Shown: piece by piece, positions 1-12,110 of the stretch
Layout: every line of letters begins with the position of its first letter
Numbering within the stretch: position 1 is the stretch's first letter
From: Echiichthys vipera
Lineage: Eukaryota > Chordata > Actinopteri > Perciformes > Trachinidae
Length of the DNA: 64,000 bases
Assembly (NCBI GenBank): GCA_963691815.1
Contig: OY829647.1
Location: 10,851,360 to 10,915,359 of the forward strand
Reading direction: 5' to 3'
Notes under the pieces: generated by a model
Database searches by the model: none
What the model was told of the DNA's origin: nothing
Seen by the model: only the letters and a program-made list of their open reading frames with translations
Translations under genes and position numbers: made by a program

Positions 1-1182
1 AACAAGGTGATTTTAACAAGCAACGACTTCATAATGATGCGCGTATATTTATACAAATAAATAGCAGAAAACATACATAAAGTAATTCAAAAAGAGAATA
101 CTATCTCATATATATCTCGATTGTACCATCTCAAATGTTAGAAATCGTAAACTAAAATTTGTGACTGTATATTTCCCAGTCGTTTCCCTTTAAACCGGAA
201 CAACACGCTCAACTTGCTGTCAGAATTTGATTTTCTCAAGCAAAACGAGGAGGGGGAATCCCAATAAATATATAATGAAGTAAACATGACCTCACTCAAT
301 AAATAGTTCATAAGATGCCGGCCCACGCTGGATTGTAAACTTATTGCAGCCGGCGAGAAATCATATTTTTTTTAATTGCGAGATTCTGTGAAATCCTTAC
401 ACGTGATTCACTATTTCGATCTTTCCACATACTTAGGCCTAATAATAAACAACCCTACTTTAATCCAAAATCCGGGTATCTTGAAAATAGATCCCTGACT
501 TTGATCACACATGGTAACAAAATAAGTGGAATTAATTACACATTTAGACACAAAATGAAGTGTGTGACAAGTAAATTATTAATTTACAGAGGGTCATTTG
601 GCAGTAATCTAATAGTAGCTTTCTAGACAAAGTAGTGTGTTATCCTCTTAATCCCCTCATGGACCCTGAATACATGTCAGACTGCATCGTCATGAACTCG
701 TAGGGAAAATGTAGCTTATCCTATAAGCCAAAAATATAAACACCAATAGCCACCAACCAAGTGCTTTGAGTTAAACTAGCCCCGTTGTATGTAAATAACA
801 ACACTATTTTCATTGGGGGTATTTCTGCTAACGCTATCTCCTCATTAGAAATGAATCATAAATAAAAATGAAAGCATAGAGTCCTGTAAGTCATACTGCG
901 TTGGCATTAAAAAGGTGAAGCATAGTAAGTGTGGAAACAGTGGTCTTACTTGCTCTGTCAAACGATGCTTTACTTGTCTCCACGTCTCCCTCTCAGCGAG
1001 TAAAAGACGTGACTGTGGGGGGGTTTGGAGTTTTTCAGTCATTGTTCAATTTTAGGAATTTTTCGAAGTTCAAAGCACAAAGTCATCGATGATTGAAAAA
1101 GAGGTGTGTGAGATAGGAAATATGATACAAATCGTCTCTAAACAGTTCCAAGTCTTTTGGTAGGTGGTGGTTTAAAGCGATT
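1..1182 (-). other. pou4f2 3' UTR and 3' flank, no other gene seen
   Basis: This AT-rich sequence lies downstream of the pou4f2 stop codon. I see no canonical AATAAA on the minus strand. ATTAAA variants occur at 459-464 and 371-376, so the poly(A) site cannot be fixed from the sequence. TAAT-rich patches near 528-538 and 575-586 could be 3' UTR or flanking homeodomain sites. No coding exon of a downstream neighbour is recognisable on either strand. Confidence 0.5.
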
Positions 1183-2625
1183 TTAGACGCATGCAGAGTA
1201 TTTCATTCGTTTCTGTTTCTGTCGCTGGTTGCAAAACCAAACCCGCACCACGTTCTTTTTCAGGTCCAGCTTTTCTGCGATTGCTGCGATTTTCTCCGAG
1301 GAGGGACGCGGCTGAATGGCGAAATAGGCCTCCAGTGATCTCTTCTCTGGTGCGGCTATCGACGTGCGCTTCCTCTTTTTCTCCGCGCCGTTGAACAACT
1401 CGGGTTTATTAAGTTTCTCCCTGTGTGATTTCTCGGCTTCTTCTAGCCACGCTTGCAGGATGGGCTTCAAAGCAATCATGTTGTTGTGAGAGAGCGTGAG
1501 GGACTCGAATCGGCAGATGGTGCTTTGGCTGAGGGAGCCCACCCCAGGAATCTTCAGGCTGGCTAAAGCTGACCCTACATCCGCCTGGGTAACCCCGAGT
1601 TTGATCCGTCTCTGCTTAAACCTCTCTGCGAAGGCTTCCAAGTCCCTTGGATCGGCGTCCACGTCGCTCATGCCCATGTGCTGCTGTAGCCCGTGGGCAT
1701 GAGCCATGTTGATGGCTGCCTGGTGCATGTGATTCATGCCCGCCATGTGAGCAGGGTGCGCAGCCGTGGAAACCACCGAGCCATCCGGCCCTGCCATGGC
1801 TCCTAGTGCCAGTCCAGGGGTGATGTGGTCCAGCAGGTCCCCCTCCAGTGCCTGGTGAGGCTGGTGGTGGTGATGATGGTGGTGGTGATGGTGGTGGCCA
1901 GATAGGGCGGAAGGATGAGAAATAGGCACCGAGGAGGAGGAGGAAGACGAGGTGCAGGGGAGAGTGTTCATGGTGTGGTAGGTTGCGTCCGGCTTGAAGG
2001 GACTGTGATGTGGAGGGTGGTGGTGGCTCTTGGTCTGCGAGACTATATCCACCGCCGCTAGAGCTTCAGCCCGGGCCAACAAACTCTCATCCAAGCCTCC
2101 GAATATATTGCTCTGCAATTGCAAATAGAATGCACACATAACTGTCAGCAGGGAATTCTCCCTCCACTCCTCGGTTTAAAACATTTCCAGGATGTGAAAA
2201 AAAATCCAAAAAGGAGCACACAAAACAAGACACATGCAACATCCCAGGTCATAAAAATTAATACGCAAGGCAAAGCAGACTGAATACATAAGTTGAGCAG
2301 AGGAAAAAAAAAATATGGAGGTGTTGGGTGATTTGCTGTGCAGACATGAAAAAAACATCAAGCAAAAAAGTGGGCTGTCAAAATGTGCCTTTAAGCAGTG
2401 ATTATGCAGAATACGTACCGGTGGGGTTGGGAGACAGGCTCTGCGCATCGCCTCCGAGCTGCTGCCGCTGCTGCTGATGATGGTGTTGCTGTGTCGGGAG
2501 GACGAGCAGGAGGATGAGGGTACATTGGAATTGGAGGACGAGGAATGCAACGAGTACTTCGGCTCGGGCAAGCTGGCGTGAGCCATGGCAAAAGGCTGCT
2601 TGCTGTTCAGAGACATCATCATCAT
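1183..2625 (-). CDS. pou4f2: POU domain class 4 transcription factor 2 (Brn3b), two coding exons
   Basis: This gene encodes a nuclear POU-homeodomain transcription factor which, from family knowledge, drives retinal ganglion cell and sensory neuron differentiation. The coding exons are 2419-2625 (69 codons) and 1183-2112 (309 codons plus a TAA stop at 1183-1185). They join in phase 0 with donor CCG|GTACGT and acceptor TTGCAG|AGC, giving 378 residues against about 409 in human. The start at 2623-2625 opens a run of four methionines (MMMMSLNSKQ), as in POU4F2. The POU-IV box (about residues 58-91) runs across the splice junction, from EAMRRACLPTPP into SNIFGGLDESLLARAEALAA. Poly-Ser tracts and an 11-residue poly-His (about 142-152) follow. 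The POU-specific domain is about 223-297 (QADVGSAL, QSTICRFESL) and the homeodomain about 314-373 (VVRVWFCNQRQKQKR, with the POU-class Cys). SNIFGGLDESLL and the extended poly-Ser/poly-His fit POU4F2, not POU4F1 or POU4F3. The C-terminus YSACV differs from human YSAGI. No frameshift or missing key residue is seen. Confidence 0.97.
2113..2418 (-). other. pou4f2: pou4f2 intron with possible short-isoform start codon
   Basis: This 306-bp intron has a GTACGT donor at 2413-2418 and an acceptor AG at 2113-2114. The single intron lies inside the POU-IV box coding region, as in other POU4F genes. An ATG at 2137-2139 is in frame with exon 2 and stays open through the acceptor, adding nine residues (MCAFYLQLQ) before SNIFGG. 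A transcript starting in the intron would therefore encode a 318-residue protein lacking the first 69 residues. Short Brn3 isoforms made from an internal start are known in the family. Use of this ATG is inference. Confidence 0.8.
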
Positions 2626-3270
2626 ATTTGCAGGCGTCCAAGCCTCAGCAAGTTCCTTTTAATAAGTTAAGACTCCGCCTCCTCGGTCGGGAGTTGAAGC
2701 CCAATTGCTTCGCAGGAATCTCAAGTCACTGTCGAATAAAGTGTAGGCTGAAGACGGTCTTCCAACAGCGAAGTTATCACATCTATTTATTATTACTAGC
2801 GGAGGTATGGAGGTGCCGCGTCTTTTCGGCAAATGAGATAACGCAGGCACCAACAAGCCATGCAACTGAGCGCAGTCGATACCTTTTTTTTCCGTTGTGG
2901 ACTTGGCGCGATTGTTAAGAAAAAGAAAGAAAACTGTTTTGTTCCCCTCCTGCAACCGTCTCCACCTTGTTTTATATCAATATTTTTTGCCTTGGATTTT
3001 TTTTTTTGGTGGCAAAACTCCTCAAAGACGACGCCAGACCAAAAAAATCGAAAAAGTTTCTTTCCGTCTCTTAGGATTTCCAAAATACTGCAAGTTTGAA
3101 ACAGTTGCCGCTTTCGTTGACCTGTTTGGTTTTTGTGTGAAAAGTCTCCGTCTTGAAAATGACCGTAAGTGAGAAGCAATGGCGGTGACAGTCTCGGTGC
3201 TGTACCTCTTCGACTACGTTGAATGCTGCGGGGACCCGAACTGCCTCTGCTCTGAGGCGAAGGGCAGACT
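2626..3270 (-). promoter_or_regulatory. pou4f2 5' leader and presumptive core promoter
   Basis: This is the segment immediately upstream of the pou4f2 ATG. The start codon context has A at -3, which is favourable. A weak TATA-like AATAAATA lies at 2785-2792 (minus strand), about 160 bp from the ATG, which would give a leader of roughly 130 nt. The transcription start is inferred, not seen. The stretch is more mixed in base composition than the AT-rich DNA further upstream. No open frame here looks like a gene. Confidence 0.35.
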
Positions 3271-3281
3271 GAGTCTCTCTC

Positions 3282-3331
<50 letters not shown>

Positions 3332-3418
3332 TCACACACACACACACACACACACACACCCTCTCTCTCTCTACAGCTCTCTCTGTCTCTCAGCCTCTCA
3401 CATACACACACTCTTTCC
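3271..3418. repeat. Compound (CT)n-(CA)n microsatellite upstream of pou4f2
   Basis: A CT tract (about 3284-3327) runs into a CA tract (about 3332-3358), followed by further CT and CA patches to 3418. It lies 0.65-0.8 kb upstream of the pou4f2 start codon. On the transcribed strand it reads as a GA/GT purine-rich tract. An E-box core CAGCTG follows at 3418-3423. Confidence 0.95.
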
Positions 3419-3464
3419 AGCTGTACCTGAAAAACCCTTTCATGATTTATTATTCTTCATTAGC

Positions 3465-3509
3465 CACACCACCACCACCACCACCACCACCGCCGCCGCC
3501 GCCGCCGCT
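3465..3509. repeat. (CCA)n-(CCG)n trinucleotide repeat
   Basis: About eight CCA units pass into six CCG units. The tract sits about 0.85 kb upstream of the pou4f2 ATG and is a local GC-rich island within AT-rich DNA. Confidence 0.9.
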
Positions 3510-4419
3510 GGGGACTCTGCGCATGGGCAGTCTGCGACAAGGCATTTATTTCAAATGACTACTTCTTCCCACCAACACCTCGTTACCACCGTGTCTTATG
3601 GAGTTCTGAGAATTTTTTGAATTTCGATTTATTGCACCCGAAAATGTTGTATTGTTAGTATTGGAAATATATTTTCAACTACAATCGCCAAATAGACAGT
3701 TGCGTCTCAGATGCATACCATGGACAGCTCCAGTCCTACTCGAAATATATAATATATTACATTTATTACCGTAAAGTTAAACATGTCTTACTGTAATTTT
3801 ATTATAACACCTACAGTGAAAATACCAGATGTAAAAAAAAAAAAAACAGATTTGACAACTACTCATATTATTATATTTATCTAAATTTAAGGTAGACTAT
3901 AGGAAAGGTTTCACAATTTGACCATCATTTTTTTCCTCCTTTGTTGCCATGACACGTTTATTTATTTGGAAGAAACTTGTTGAAAATACCAGAAATAATT
4001 AACTCAACTTTTTGAGAAAATGTTTGTAAATATTTGCTGTTGTTTTCTGCATTGTGTTTTGCAAAACTGGACACTATACTCAGTGAATGACGATAAAAGT
4101 GGATATTTCAAATAATGAGCACTACTTAATGGCAAGTATAACTACTTGTCATAGCAGGCTATTATCTTATCTCCCATCTAATTAAGCCATTTATCGGTAA
4201 CATAATTAAAACGGTTAATCACGCTGTAATTAACAGGGGGTGTTTAATTTGTTTAATATGGTCACGTCTAAAGGATTAGATAATTGTTATGATATAAGTG
4301 TCCCGGATGTTAGAAAAATATTCATATGGGAAACAATATGGGAAATATTCATAGTGAAACAATATGGGAAACAAACAAAACCTGCATGGCTCGGATTTTT
4401 CAAAACACCACGCTCACTT
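3510..4419. other. Upstream AT-rich non-coding DNA with a TAATTA cluster
   Basis: No gene is seen. TAATTA cores occur at 4179-4184, 4203-4208 and 4227-4232, with a GGTTAATC between them. This spacing would suit homeodomain or POU binding about 1.6 kb upstream of the pou4f2 start. The rest is AT-rich without recognisable repeats. Confidence 0.4.
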
Positions 4420-4432
4420 CACACACACGCAC

Positions 4433-4487
<55 letters not shown>
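4420..4487. repeat. (CA)n microsatellite
   Basis: CA dinucleotide tract of about 68 nt with early CG interruptions and a pure 3' part. Confidence 0.97.
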
Positions 4488-4488
<1 letters not shown>

Positions 4489-7360
4489 GAAGCTGTGACA
4501 TCTTGTAGCAGAAGCAGGGATCAATGTCATTGACAGGCAGTGGGCTGACCCCTTAATCACTTTAAATGTGTTACTTATATAAATCGCTGATGTCAAGAGT
4601 TGCACATTAAATAGTCCCGTTTCACTGGAGATCATTTAGTCTGTGTGTTGTTATCCTAATTATAGGCTACGCATCGCCGCCCCGCTGCTGTGTGGCCACA
4701 GCCTGCGCACCGCGACGCTTCAATAAAAGTGTGTTAACAGGCTACCGGTGTTACAGCGTTAACGTGACGGCAGACGTGCTCCCTCCAAAACGTCAGTTCC
4801 CGTTTTTATGTTGTTTTGATGCACGCAGACATTTAGTATGTCCCCGCGGCTGCGACAGAAAGCCTGTTGGTGTTGCTGCATAGCAGTTTTTACATTGCAA
4901 TAGAGCCAATCCAGCTGCAGAGATGTGTTGCCTCCCCAGCGGGGCAACAGGCGCTGCTGGAGCCACCTCCACACATCGGGAGACAGAGATCAGGCTCAGG
5001 AGACATCAAGGAGCAATCAGTGTCTGCTCACATATACCGACAGACTGATTTATGATGAAACTTTAAAGAAATCATTTATATTTCACCACCTCTAAATTGG
5101 TGTATGAAATTTTCATCCACAATGAAACACACACAAAAAAAGTGTATCTTAAGTCAAATAAATCAACCCGAGCTGCTCCCAAGCAATTGACTTTGAAGTA
5201 CATTTTTTAACACTTTCCTGAGTGTGTTCAGTGAGGCTTTTACTTTCTGTGCCGACAGCTTTCTCACGTTTGAGGGAGGACAGTTTGTCAGACTGGTTAA
5301 CCGAATCACCTTTGAGGGGTCTGCCATGGCAAACAGAAACACAATTCAAGTGCAATAGTTCAGGAAGAATCACCTACAGTACATTTTATTTGTCTAAGAT
5401 AGAAATGGTTTTAAATAACATATCGTGCAGTTTTATTTTTGTAAGTTTTAATGTGTATTTTGTTTGCTTATATGGGCTTTGATGAGACTTCATGTAAAAT
5501 CAAATGTTCTTTCTTAAATGATTTATTAGCACAAATAGATGAATGAATATAAGTCCTGAATAGATTTTATTGTGTAAATCTAAATACGCAGAATATAACA
5601 TCATTTCAGAATTATTATGCTATATAACACATTCTAATAAAGGCCTCCAAATGAGAAACATCCCCCACTCTTGAGACTGGGCTGGTTTTGTTGTCATTTA
5701 AAAAAATGTTACTGTATCGTCAGCTAAATGCCATTCCAGCTTAAAATATTTTCGGCCTCAAGTTGTGCCATCACGCTGATCCAGTAATTGGAGGGAATGT
5801 TGCTACAAAGACTTGTCTCAACGCTGGAAGGCGCAGTCATACCTTGCTTTTAAAAACATAAACTCTCAGTAGAATTGTGCACAAAAAGATTTCTCTCACT
5901 TCAAGGAGCTCTACTACATATGAATACAGAGGCACTGTCTAAAAATAAAAGTAAAGCCCAAGTAAAATAGAGAGAGCACATGCAGCAAGGCTTGATATAA
6001 CTCAGGTGACTTGTTTGCTTTTTTTCCTCCTCGCTCTCTTACTTACATCCGAATCAAGGAGTGCTGCAGAGGTGTCTGTGTGCTTTACACAAAGACATAG
6101 TCTTCTCAGCCTCCCTCAGGAGCTCTCCACGTTAACAATCCCAATTACACCGAGACCACCAGAGACAGCTGTTTTTATTACAGAGCCGCTCCTTTGTGCC
6201 GCCAACAAGGTATCTCCGCTCCTAGACTGAACACAGAGATAAAGCTGCACTGAGAGACAGAGGAGAGGAGAGGAGAGGGAGAGAAGTGTGGAGTGAAGTG
6301 GATGAAGTCTCTTGGCTGCTCGCAGTGGTGATGCCTTTATTCACAGCTCCCCCCTCCCTTTTCTGATCTCGTGGAGCTCTTTACATGTCGGAGCAGAAGG
6401 TCAATGCTTGTTGGGAGAGGGTCTACAAAGAGATCAGGATCTAACTCAAGGCAACAGCAAATCACACAACGAAGGGGGGTGTTTCAGCCGCTAACAGCAC
6501 TGCTTTATTTATTCATCTGCTTTACCTGGGAACAGTGACAGGTTCCACAAGGAACATTGTGGCTTTAATGTGTTGTTAAAATGCATACAACACAAGGTAG
6601 AAGCCTTCAGGATTTACTAAATGTCACTGTACTGCAGCTCTCAGAGGGAACAAGTGGCTCACCATCTGAGATAATGAAAGAAGTTTCAAAAAATGCACTG
6701 GATTGCTCTTCAACTGTGAGATGGTTTTCTATTTGATCTCTACATGGGGCTAAATAAAAGCAGCAACAATTCTCAGGATATTCTAATTAGTTTGTATTGT
6801 TGATACAAAGCTGCTTGTTTGTCCGTGACATTGTATTAGAGCCACTTTTCCTAAAAAAAAGTTCATAGGACATGAAACGTTTGAGCGTCTTGTTTTACAG
6901 CAGATTATGACAATTAGGCTGATAAAATAACAATTCATTACATTATAACAAAAGGAAATTGGATAAGGCTAAGAAGATGCAATAATCTGACAACACATAC
7001 GACTAATAGTCAACGACTAAACGTTCTTTTGTCAAAATTTGCATCCGTAACATTGCTTCATAAATGTTTAATCAACCTTTCTGTGTTAAAACCTCAGCCC
7101 AGTAGCCTTGTGTAGGGGCGCAAGGTGAATCACATCTTTGTGCAGAACAATAGAAGTTACATTTGTTTGGAGTCCAATAATTAATGAGACTTATTTAATT
7201 TTTTAAAAACACAACCCTGATCTTTCCATAAGTTTAACAATGCACAATGTAATTTAGATTCTGACCACTACGGGGCAGGAGAACAAGATGTATATGCAAT
7301 GTTTTATCACCTTATAAAGTTCCATGTCCAACATGTTAGTTAACAGTAGCCTGTTTATAC
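4488..7360. other. Gene-free interval
   Basis: No coding exon, RNA gene or clear transposon is seen. A purine-rich tract of GGAGA units lies at about 6255-6290. Open frames here are short and without recognisable domains. Confidence 0.5.
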
Positions 7361-7552
7361 CAAGCGGCAACCTCCAGGGCTGACAAATGAAGCCAAAGTG
7401 AAATTTCCAAAATCTGCAGTTCCTCAAATGGCCGCTTGAGGCTAGCTTCAAAAGTGAGTCATTCCTCGTAGACTGCTATGTAAAGAAATCAAATGCACAT
7501 GTTTACAATTATGCTCTTCATGACAACTGTATGGGTTGTGAATTTTTGAATG
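7361..7552. repeat. Old teleost interspersed repeat (caagcggcaacctc family)
   Basis: Recognised from memory as a sequence dispersed in many percomorph genomes. It begins caagcggcaacctc and continues with agccaaagtgaaatttc, gcagttcctcaaatggcc, aaagtgagtcattcc and catgacaactgt. Its first 40 bp resemble the reverse complement of the end of the element at 28988-29510, and both carry a gcagttcctc-aatggcc module. This suggests one family of non-autonomous elements. The family name is not assigned. Confidence 0.5.
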
Positions 7553-10500
7553 TATTAATTTGTAGTCGTGTTTGTGTCCACCTGACAAATATAAGTCAGA
7601 TATTCCCTCATCATTTGGCTCTGTTTTGATCTCCAACAACTCCTGCTGGAAATCTCAGGCTCCTTAGTAGCTAAATGCACAACTGAACCACCCGATAGTT
7701 GCTATCTTTGTGTGTTTGCCATTTGGCCATTGGTAGGGAGCGTCCAGTGGGTTCATCAGAGGTTTATGAAAACACCTGCTAACTGCTAACAGTGCTGTTC
7801 AGAGCACTGAGAATGAACCAAAACAGTAAAGTTGTGGACTGTCAAGCCAAAACAATAAACTGAAAGAATCATAGTAATTGAATCTATTGTTAAAGGTACT
7901 GTACTTTATATTCAGAACATTAATAAAGCAGCAAGCAAATATTTTCTATAGGGGAGCAATGGTGTCCTGAGCAGAGAATCAAGTCACTGTCCTGTGTGTG
8001 TGCGCTTCTCTGCTGTTTGTTGTGATAGACCGTCCAGCCGCACATGCATGTTAGTGCATGTGGTCATGAAAACCACAAAATATAATGTTGCACGCATTGG
8101 GGTGAGAGCCTTGTGGAGGCAATCCCAACCCACCTTGTTTTCTCAAGTATTTCGGTAGAGCACCTTTTAATATAAAAAGATATTGATTAGTTCAGCTCTA
8201 ACCAAATGTTTTTGTAACATACAGTATCCAGTATTATCACTTATTAGGGCTACGACACGACAACCAACAGCAAAGCCAGCTAAACTGGTCTAGTAGTGAA
8301 GCCAACCTCAGGCCATAACTGATCAGAGTCTTAGTCTTGAGAGTGAGGTGTGCCATGAGGTCAGGAAAACAAATAACACCACCACCAATTTCCCTATTAC
8401 GTACCGGGTACCAACCTTTGGGGGGGAGGCATTAGATTCTGGCCCAGCCCTGCCTATTGGCTGCAGGGCAGCAGATGATAAGGTCAAGCCTCATAATGAT
8501 GTCACATACCTTTAGGTACTTCAGATCAATATCGAGAGAGGCGCGTTATACCTGACAGCCAGTCAAATAAAGCCTGCCTGGCAAAGGAAAAAAAAAAAAT
8601 ACTCGCTTTGAGATTGTCTCTTCTGATAAAATGAGATCCTTTCTCTCATGTTGCTTTTGGCAAAGATCATATCGGTGGAACCCTCTTTGTTCTTTAAAAC
8701 AACATGGTCACACATCTGATAAAATATCCCCCAGATTTGACTGATCAACCTTGAATGACGGGAAATAAACCTTTTAATTTGAACTGCATAGTAAAGCATG
8801 AATTAGTGTAAACTGCATGCAGCAGATCTAGCGTAGATGGAGTTCTGTAGGATAACGTTTGACATGACAGACGTTCCTTTGAGTAAACCTGACCTCGTAT
8901 GACAACAAACGATGACGAGGAAGGCAGCATATATGAGGATCTACACCTCGGAGCATGTGATTATAAAGAATGCATATGTCAAGTGCTATACAAGTGATTA
9001 ATGTAGCAGGATGATTGCAGAATTCTATCCAACCTGAATGAACATTTCTTCTGCCTCTCTCATTAGTTTGACTGTCCCACGCGGTAATATATTGCTTGTC
9101 ACTGGGTTGTCTAATGGTTGATGCTAATTGACCTCCTTTCCCCCTTTCTTCTGCACAAATGAAAAGATTTCCTCCGTCCTGTGATGGAGCATGTCACAAT
9201 CTGATCCGACAAATTAAAAAGCTCTTTGCTGTCACACTGTCATCATTCGAAGCCCTTGCCTCATCAGCTATAATGATCATTTTTCTTCACTGAAAACACT
9301 GCAGTGCACTGCCAAACACAATACTTGAGAGGGCACGGTGCTGCAGCGGTGTGGTATGTGTGACACATCTCAGTGTTTGTCAGCTGTGAAATCTTCAATA
9401 CTCTTAATCTTGAACTGTCCTTCAACCTATACATATTTTTTTTTAATCAGAAATGGTAAACTTTAACTTCATCGTAAGGTATGGATTGTCTCCCTAAATT
9501 ATATTTTCTGAATGTATTCAATTTTATGTTCACATACATTTTTGAAGAGTCCTACCTATATATGGGAAATATGCAGCATTTATTATTTATCACAACTCCA
9601 AATTTACAGTAGGTTATATTTTATTTAAAGGCTTAAAAACATTACCAGTGTAACCTCCTCTTTAACAGCCTCAAATTATTAACAATTTGTCATATTTGCC
9701 TGCCTCACACTGTCAAGCTGTAAAAGATTTTAGTCAACTAATTACGTTTATTAGACACACAGTTAGCCTACTTTCTTAATCACAGAAATCTGAATTAATA
9801 TTTAGACAAGAAGAGAATCTTTTCTGAATAGCTTCACGTTGAATTTATTTTCTTTTTGTTGAACATGTGAGTGCCACTCTGTGAGGCCCTTTGCTTGAAC
9901 ATGAGCAACACAAGAGCTCGGCCACCACACATTATTGGCTGCAGGGCGGCGATGACGTTCATTGCCTACAATCAGCTGCCCCTTCTGTGGCCGAAACAGA
10001 AATTGAACGTGGCATTTTACCTGCTGACTTTGTGTGTATAACTTTATAATTTATGCGGTGTACCCATACTATTGACAAAAACGCAGCGTGGTGATCAAAG
10101 CAAGCCATTCAGGAGGTTGGACAGGGCCACGAAGACAGGGCCTGTAACACTAATGATCTTCAAACGCTCCTCTATTTCACTGGGAGCTATGCACAACTCT
10201 CTAGCAAGTCCCGCGTCCTCCCCCTGGAGGTAATTGTGCCTGGCTGGTTAGGTGACAGGTGTCAAGTGGCCCCTCCTCAACCGATTCATCATGCTAAGCA
10301 GAGAGGAAAAGCCGATCTCAGTCTCCCTCTTTCTCTCTCTGTCTTTGTACTTTTCTTCTTGTCTTTCTCTTTCTTGTAACCTCAAATAACTACTTTGTCA
10401 TCACCTCAGAGTGCCCCGATCACATGTTTGCGTTTTATGACAATGATTGGAATGCAGTCACAGCTCAGTCCACAACTTGGTTTATGCTGTCCAGTAACAG

Positions 10501-10741
10501 AGTGTTCATGTTGTATCATGTGTATGTTTTTGCATAACAAAGAAAGCAGCGCTGCAAAAATTGATTTACAAAGAAATGCAGCAAATGGAACCAGACCATG
10601 TTTGGCATTTTTAAAATGACTTTACCAAATATCAACTAATCGTTTCATTGGCTTATTCAGCTCTAAATGAGAGACAAACTTGCTTCGAGACACATGAGAG
10701 GTCAGAACTTTGCACACTAGAATAGTAGTAATCAATACCAG
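7553..10741. other. Gene-free interval
   Basis: No gene is seen. The stretch 9000-9320 has balanced composition, several TAAT/ATTA cores and no simple repeat, so it is a weak candidate for conserved non-coding DNA. At 9910-9990 a GC-richer patch holds a CAGCTG E-box core. A pyrimidine-rich run lies at 10320-10375. Confidence 0.45.
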
Positions 10742-10920
10742 GGCTTTAGCTAACGATCATTTTTATCAGTTAACCGCGATAATCTTTCTGATGGACAGAT
10801 TTTCATAAAATGTCAGAAAATAGGAAAATGACCTTGTTTTCAATCATGTTATCAAAAAAGTCTTGTTAATTGAATAATTGGTTAACAGACTAATAAGTTC
10901 ACAACCAATCATTTCTATGC
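10742..10920. repeat. Decayed teleost repeat (AATCGATTAAT-type), copy 1
   Basis: The segment reads like the common fish repeat beginning 'gctaacgatcatttttatcag' and containing ataaaatgtcagaaaat and gttaattgaataattggtt. Many substitutions mark it as old. Family identity is from memory. Confidence 0.45.
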
Positions 10921-11106
10921 CAAAGTTCTTTTGAAGCTGGTGTCCTCTTTCTGTGCGGAACAACTGGTGAGAGTTTAGAGAGTAACTGAGTGAAAACAAT
11001 GCTGAGCGGTGGATGACCACAGGGTCACTAACAGACAGGTTAGCACACGAGCCAAAAATCATGCAGCTCAGTGGAGATGTAGATAGAAAATAGTCTGCAC
11101 TGTGGG

Positions 11107-11365
<259 letters not shown>

Positions 11366-11984
11366 CATTAATTCCTGCTTTGCATCTCCACACCATGTAA
11401 TATTTATGGGTCACCGCAGCTTTGTATTCACAAATGGAAACGCCAAGAAAAAAGAGAGAAGACACGATACCTCAATCAATCCTGTGAATAAGGTTCAGAT
11501 TGTCACCTCATGGCTTTTTTCCCCTCCGCTCAGCCAGTGCTTAGGCAGCATCCTTTTCTTTGACCTCTAAACAAGTGTTTTGTATAACGGATTGTCAGAC
11601 ACAACCTTTGAGATGGAGTCATATTTAACTCCCTTAGAGTTAAAGAAAAAAAAAGCTCAAGGCAAAGATATTAAGAACGTGACTGAAAATTTCATAGCTG
11701 CAGAATTTGAGGAACAACAAAACTGCATTAGTCAGTAGAAACAAATGCAGACTTAATACATTTTTGCCAGATATGACACTGGAGTATAAACGACATACAG
11801 CACTCTAGTGCAAACATTTTTGCTCCTCAGAATCTTCACACTAATCAAGGGAAGTCTTTGGTGCATTTCCCCCTTCTACATCTGACAGATCATAATTGGG
11901 GGGCTTTTTTTCACTTCCTAAGATGTTGCCTGAAACCTGTGATGCAACAGTGGGAGCCATACCCTCGCTGCCTTTCAAATCAAC

Positions 11985-12110
11985 AGTGTTGTCAAAACAG
12001 AGCCCTGAGGAACCCCCAGTAGAGCATGGCTCACCAGACCCCTGTAGAGATTTGAAGACCACTTTGGAACTCTAATCCACTCAAAATGTGCTGATAATTT
12101 TCCTTGCCAG
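11985..12110 (-). mobile_element. Trace of a non-LTR retrotransposon reverse transcriptase
   Basis: On the minus strand one frame contains GVPQGSVL followed by TTLLI. This resembles the GVPQGS(V/I)LGPLLF motif at the start of the RT palm in CR1/L2/Rex1/L1-type LINEs. Only about 30 residues are readable and the flanks do not continue the domain. It is either a short LINE fossil or a chance match. Confidence 0.35.

Noticed and set aside
1..1182. Possible terminal exons of the human-order neighbour TTC29
   Set aside because: No tetratricopeptide-like coding sequence is readable on either strand.
1191..1702. Plus-strand open frames at 1191-1394 and 1496-1702
   Set aside because: They are antisense shadows of pou4f2 exon 2, kept open by its GC-rich conserved codons.
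2785..2792. AATAAATA as a firm TATA box for pou4f2
   Set aside because: It is a weak match in AT-rich DNA, so it is kept only as a low-confidence note.
2514..3099. Plus-strand frames over pou4f2 exon 1 and promoter
   Set aside because: They overlap the gene antisense, have no recognisable domain, and no splice signals support a transcript.
3179..3430. Open frames through the CT/CA tract
   Set aside because: Low-complexity translation of a microsatellite (Leu-Ser and Thr-His runs).
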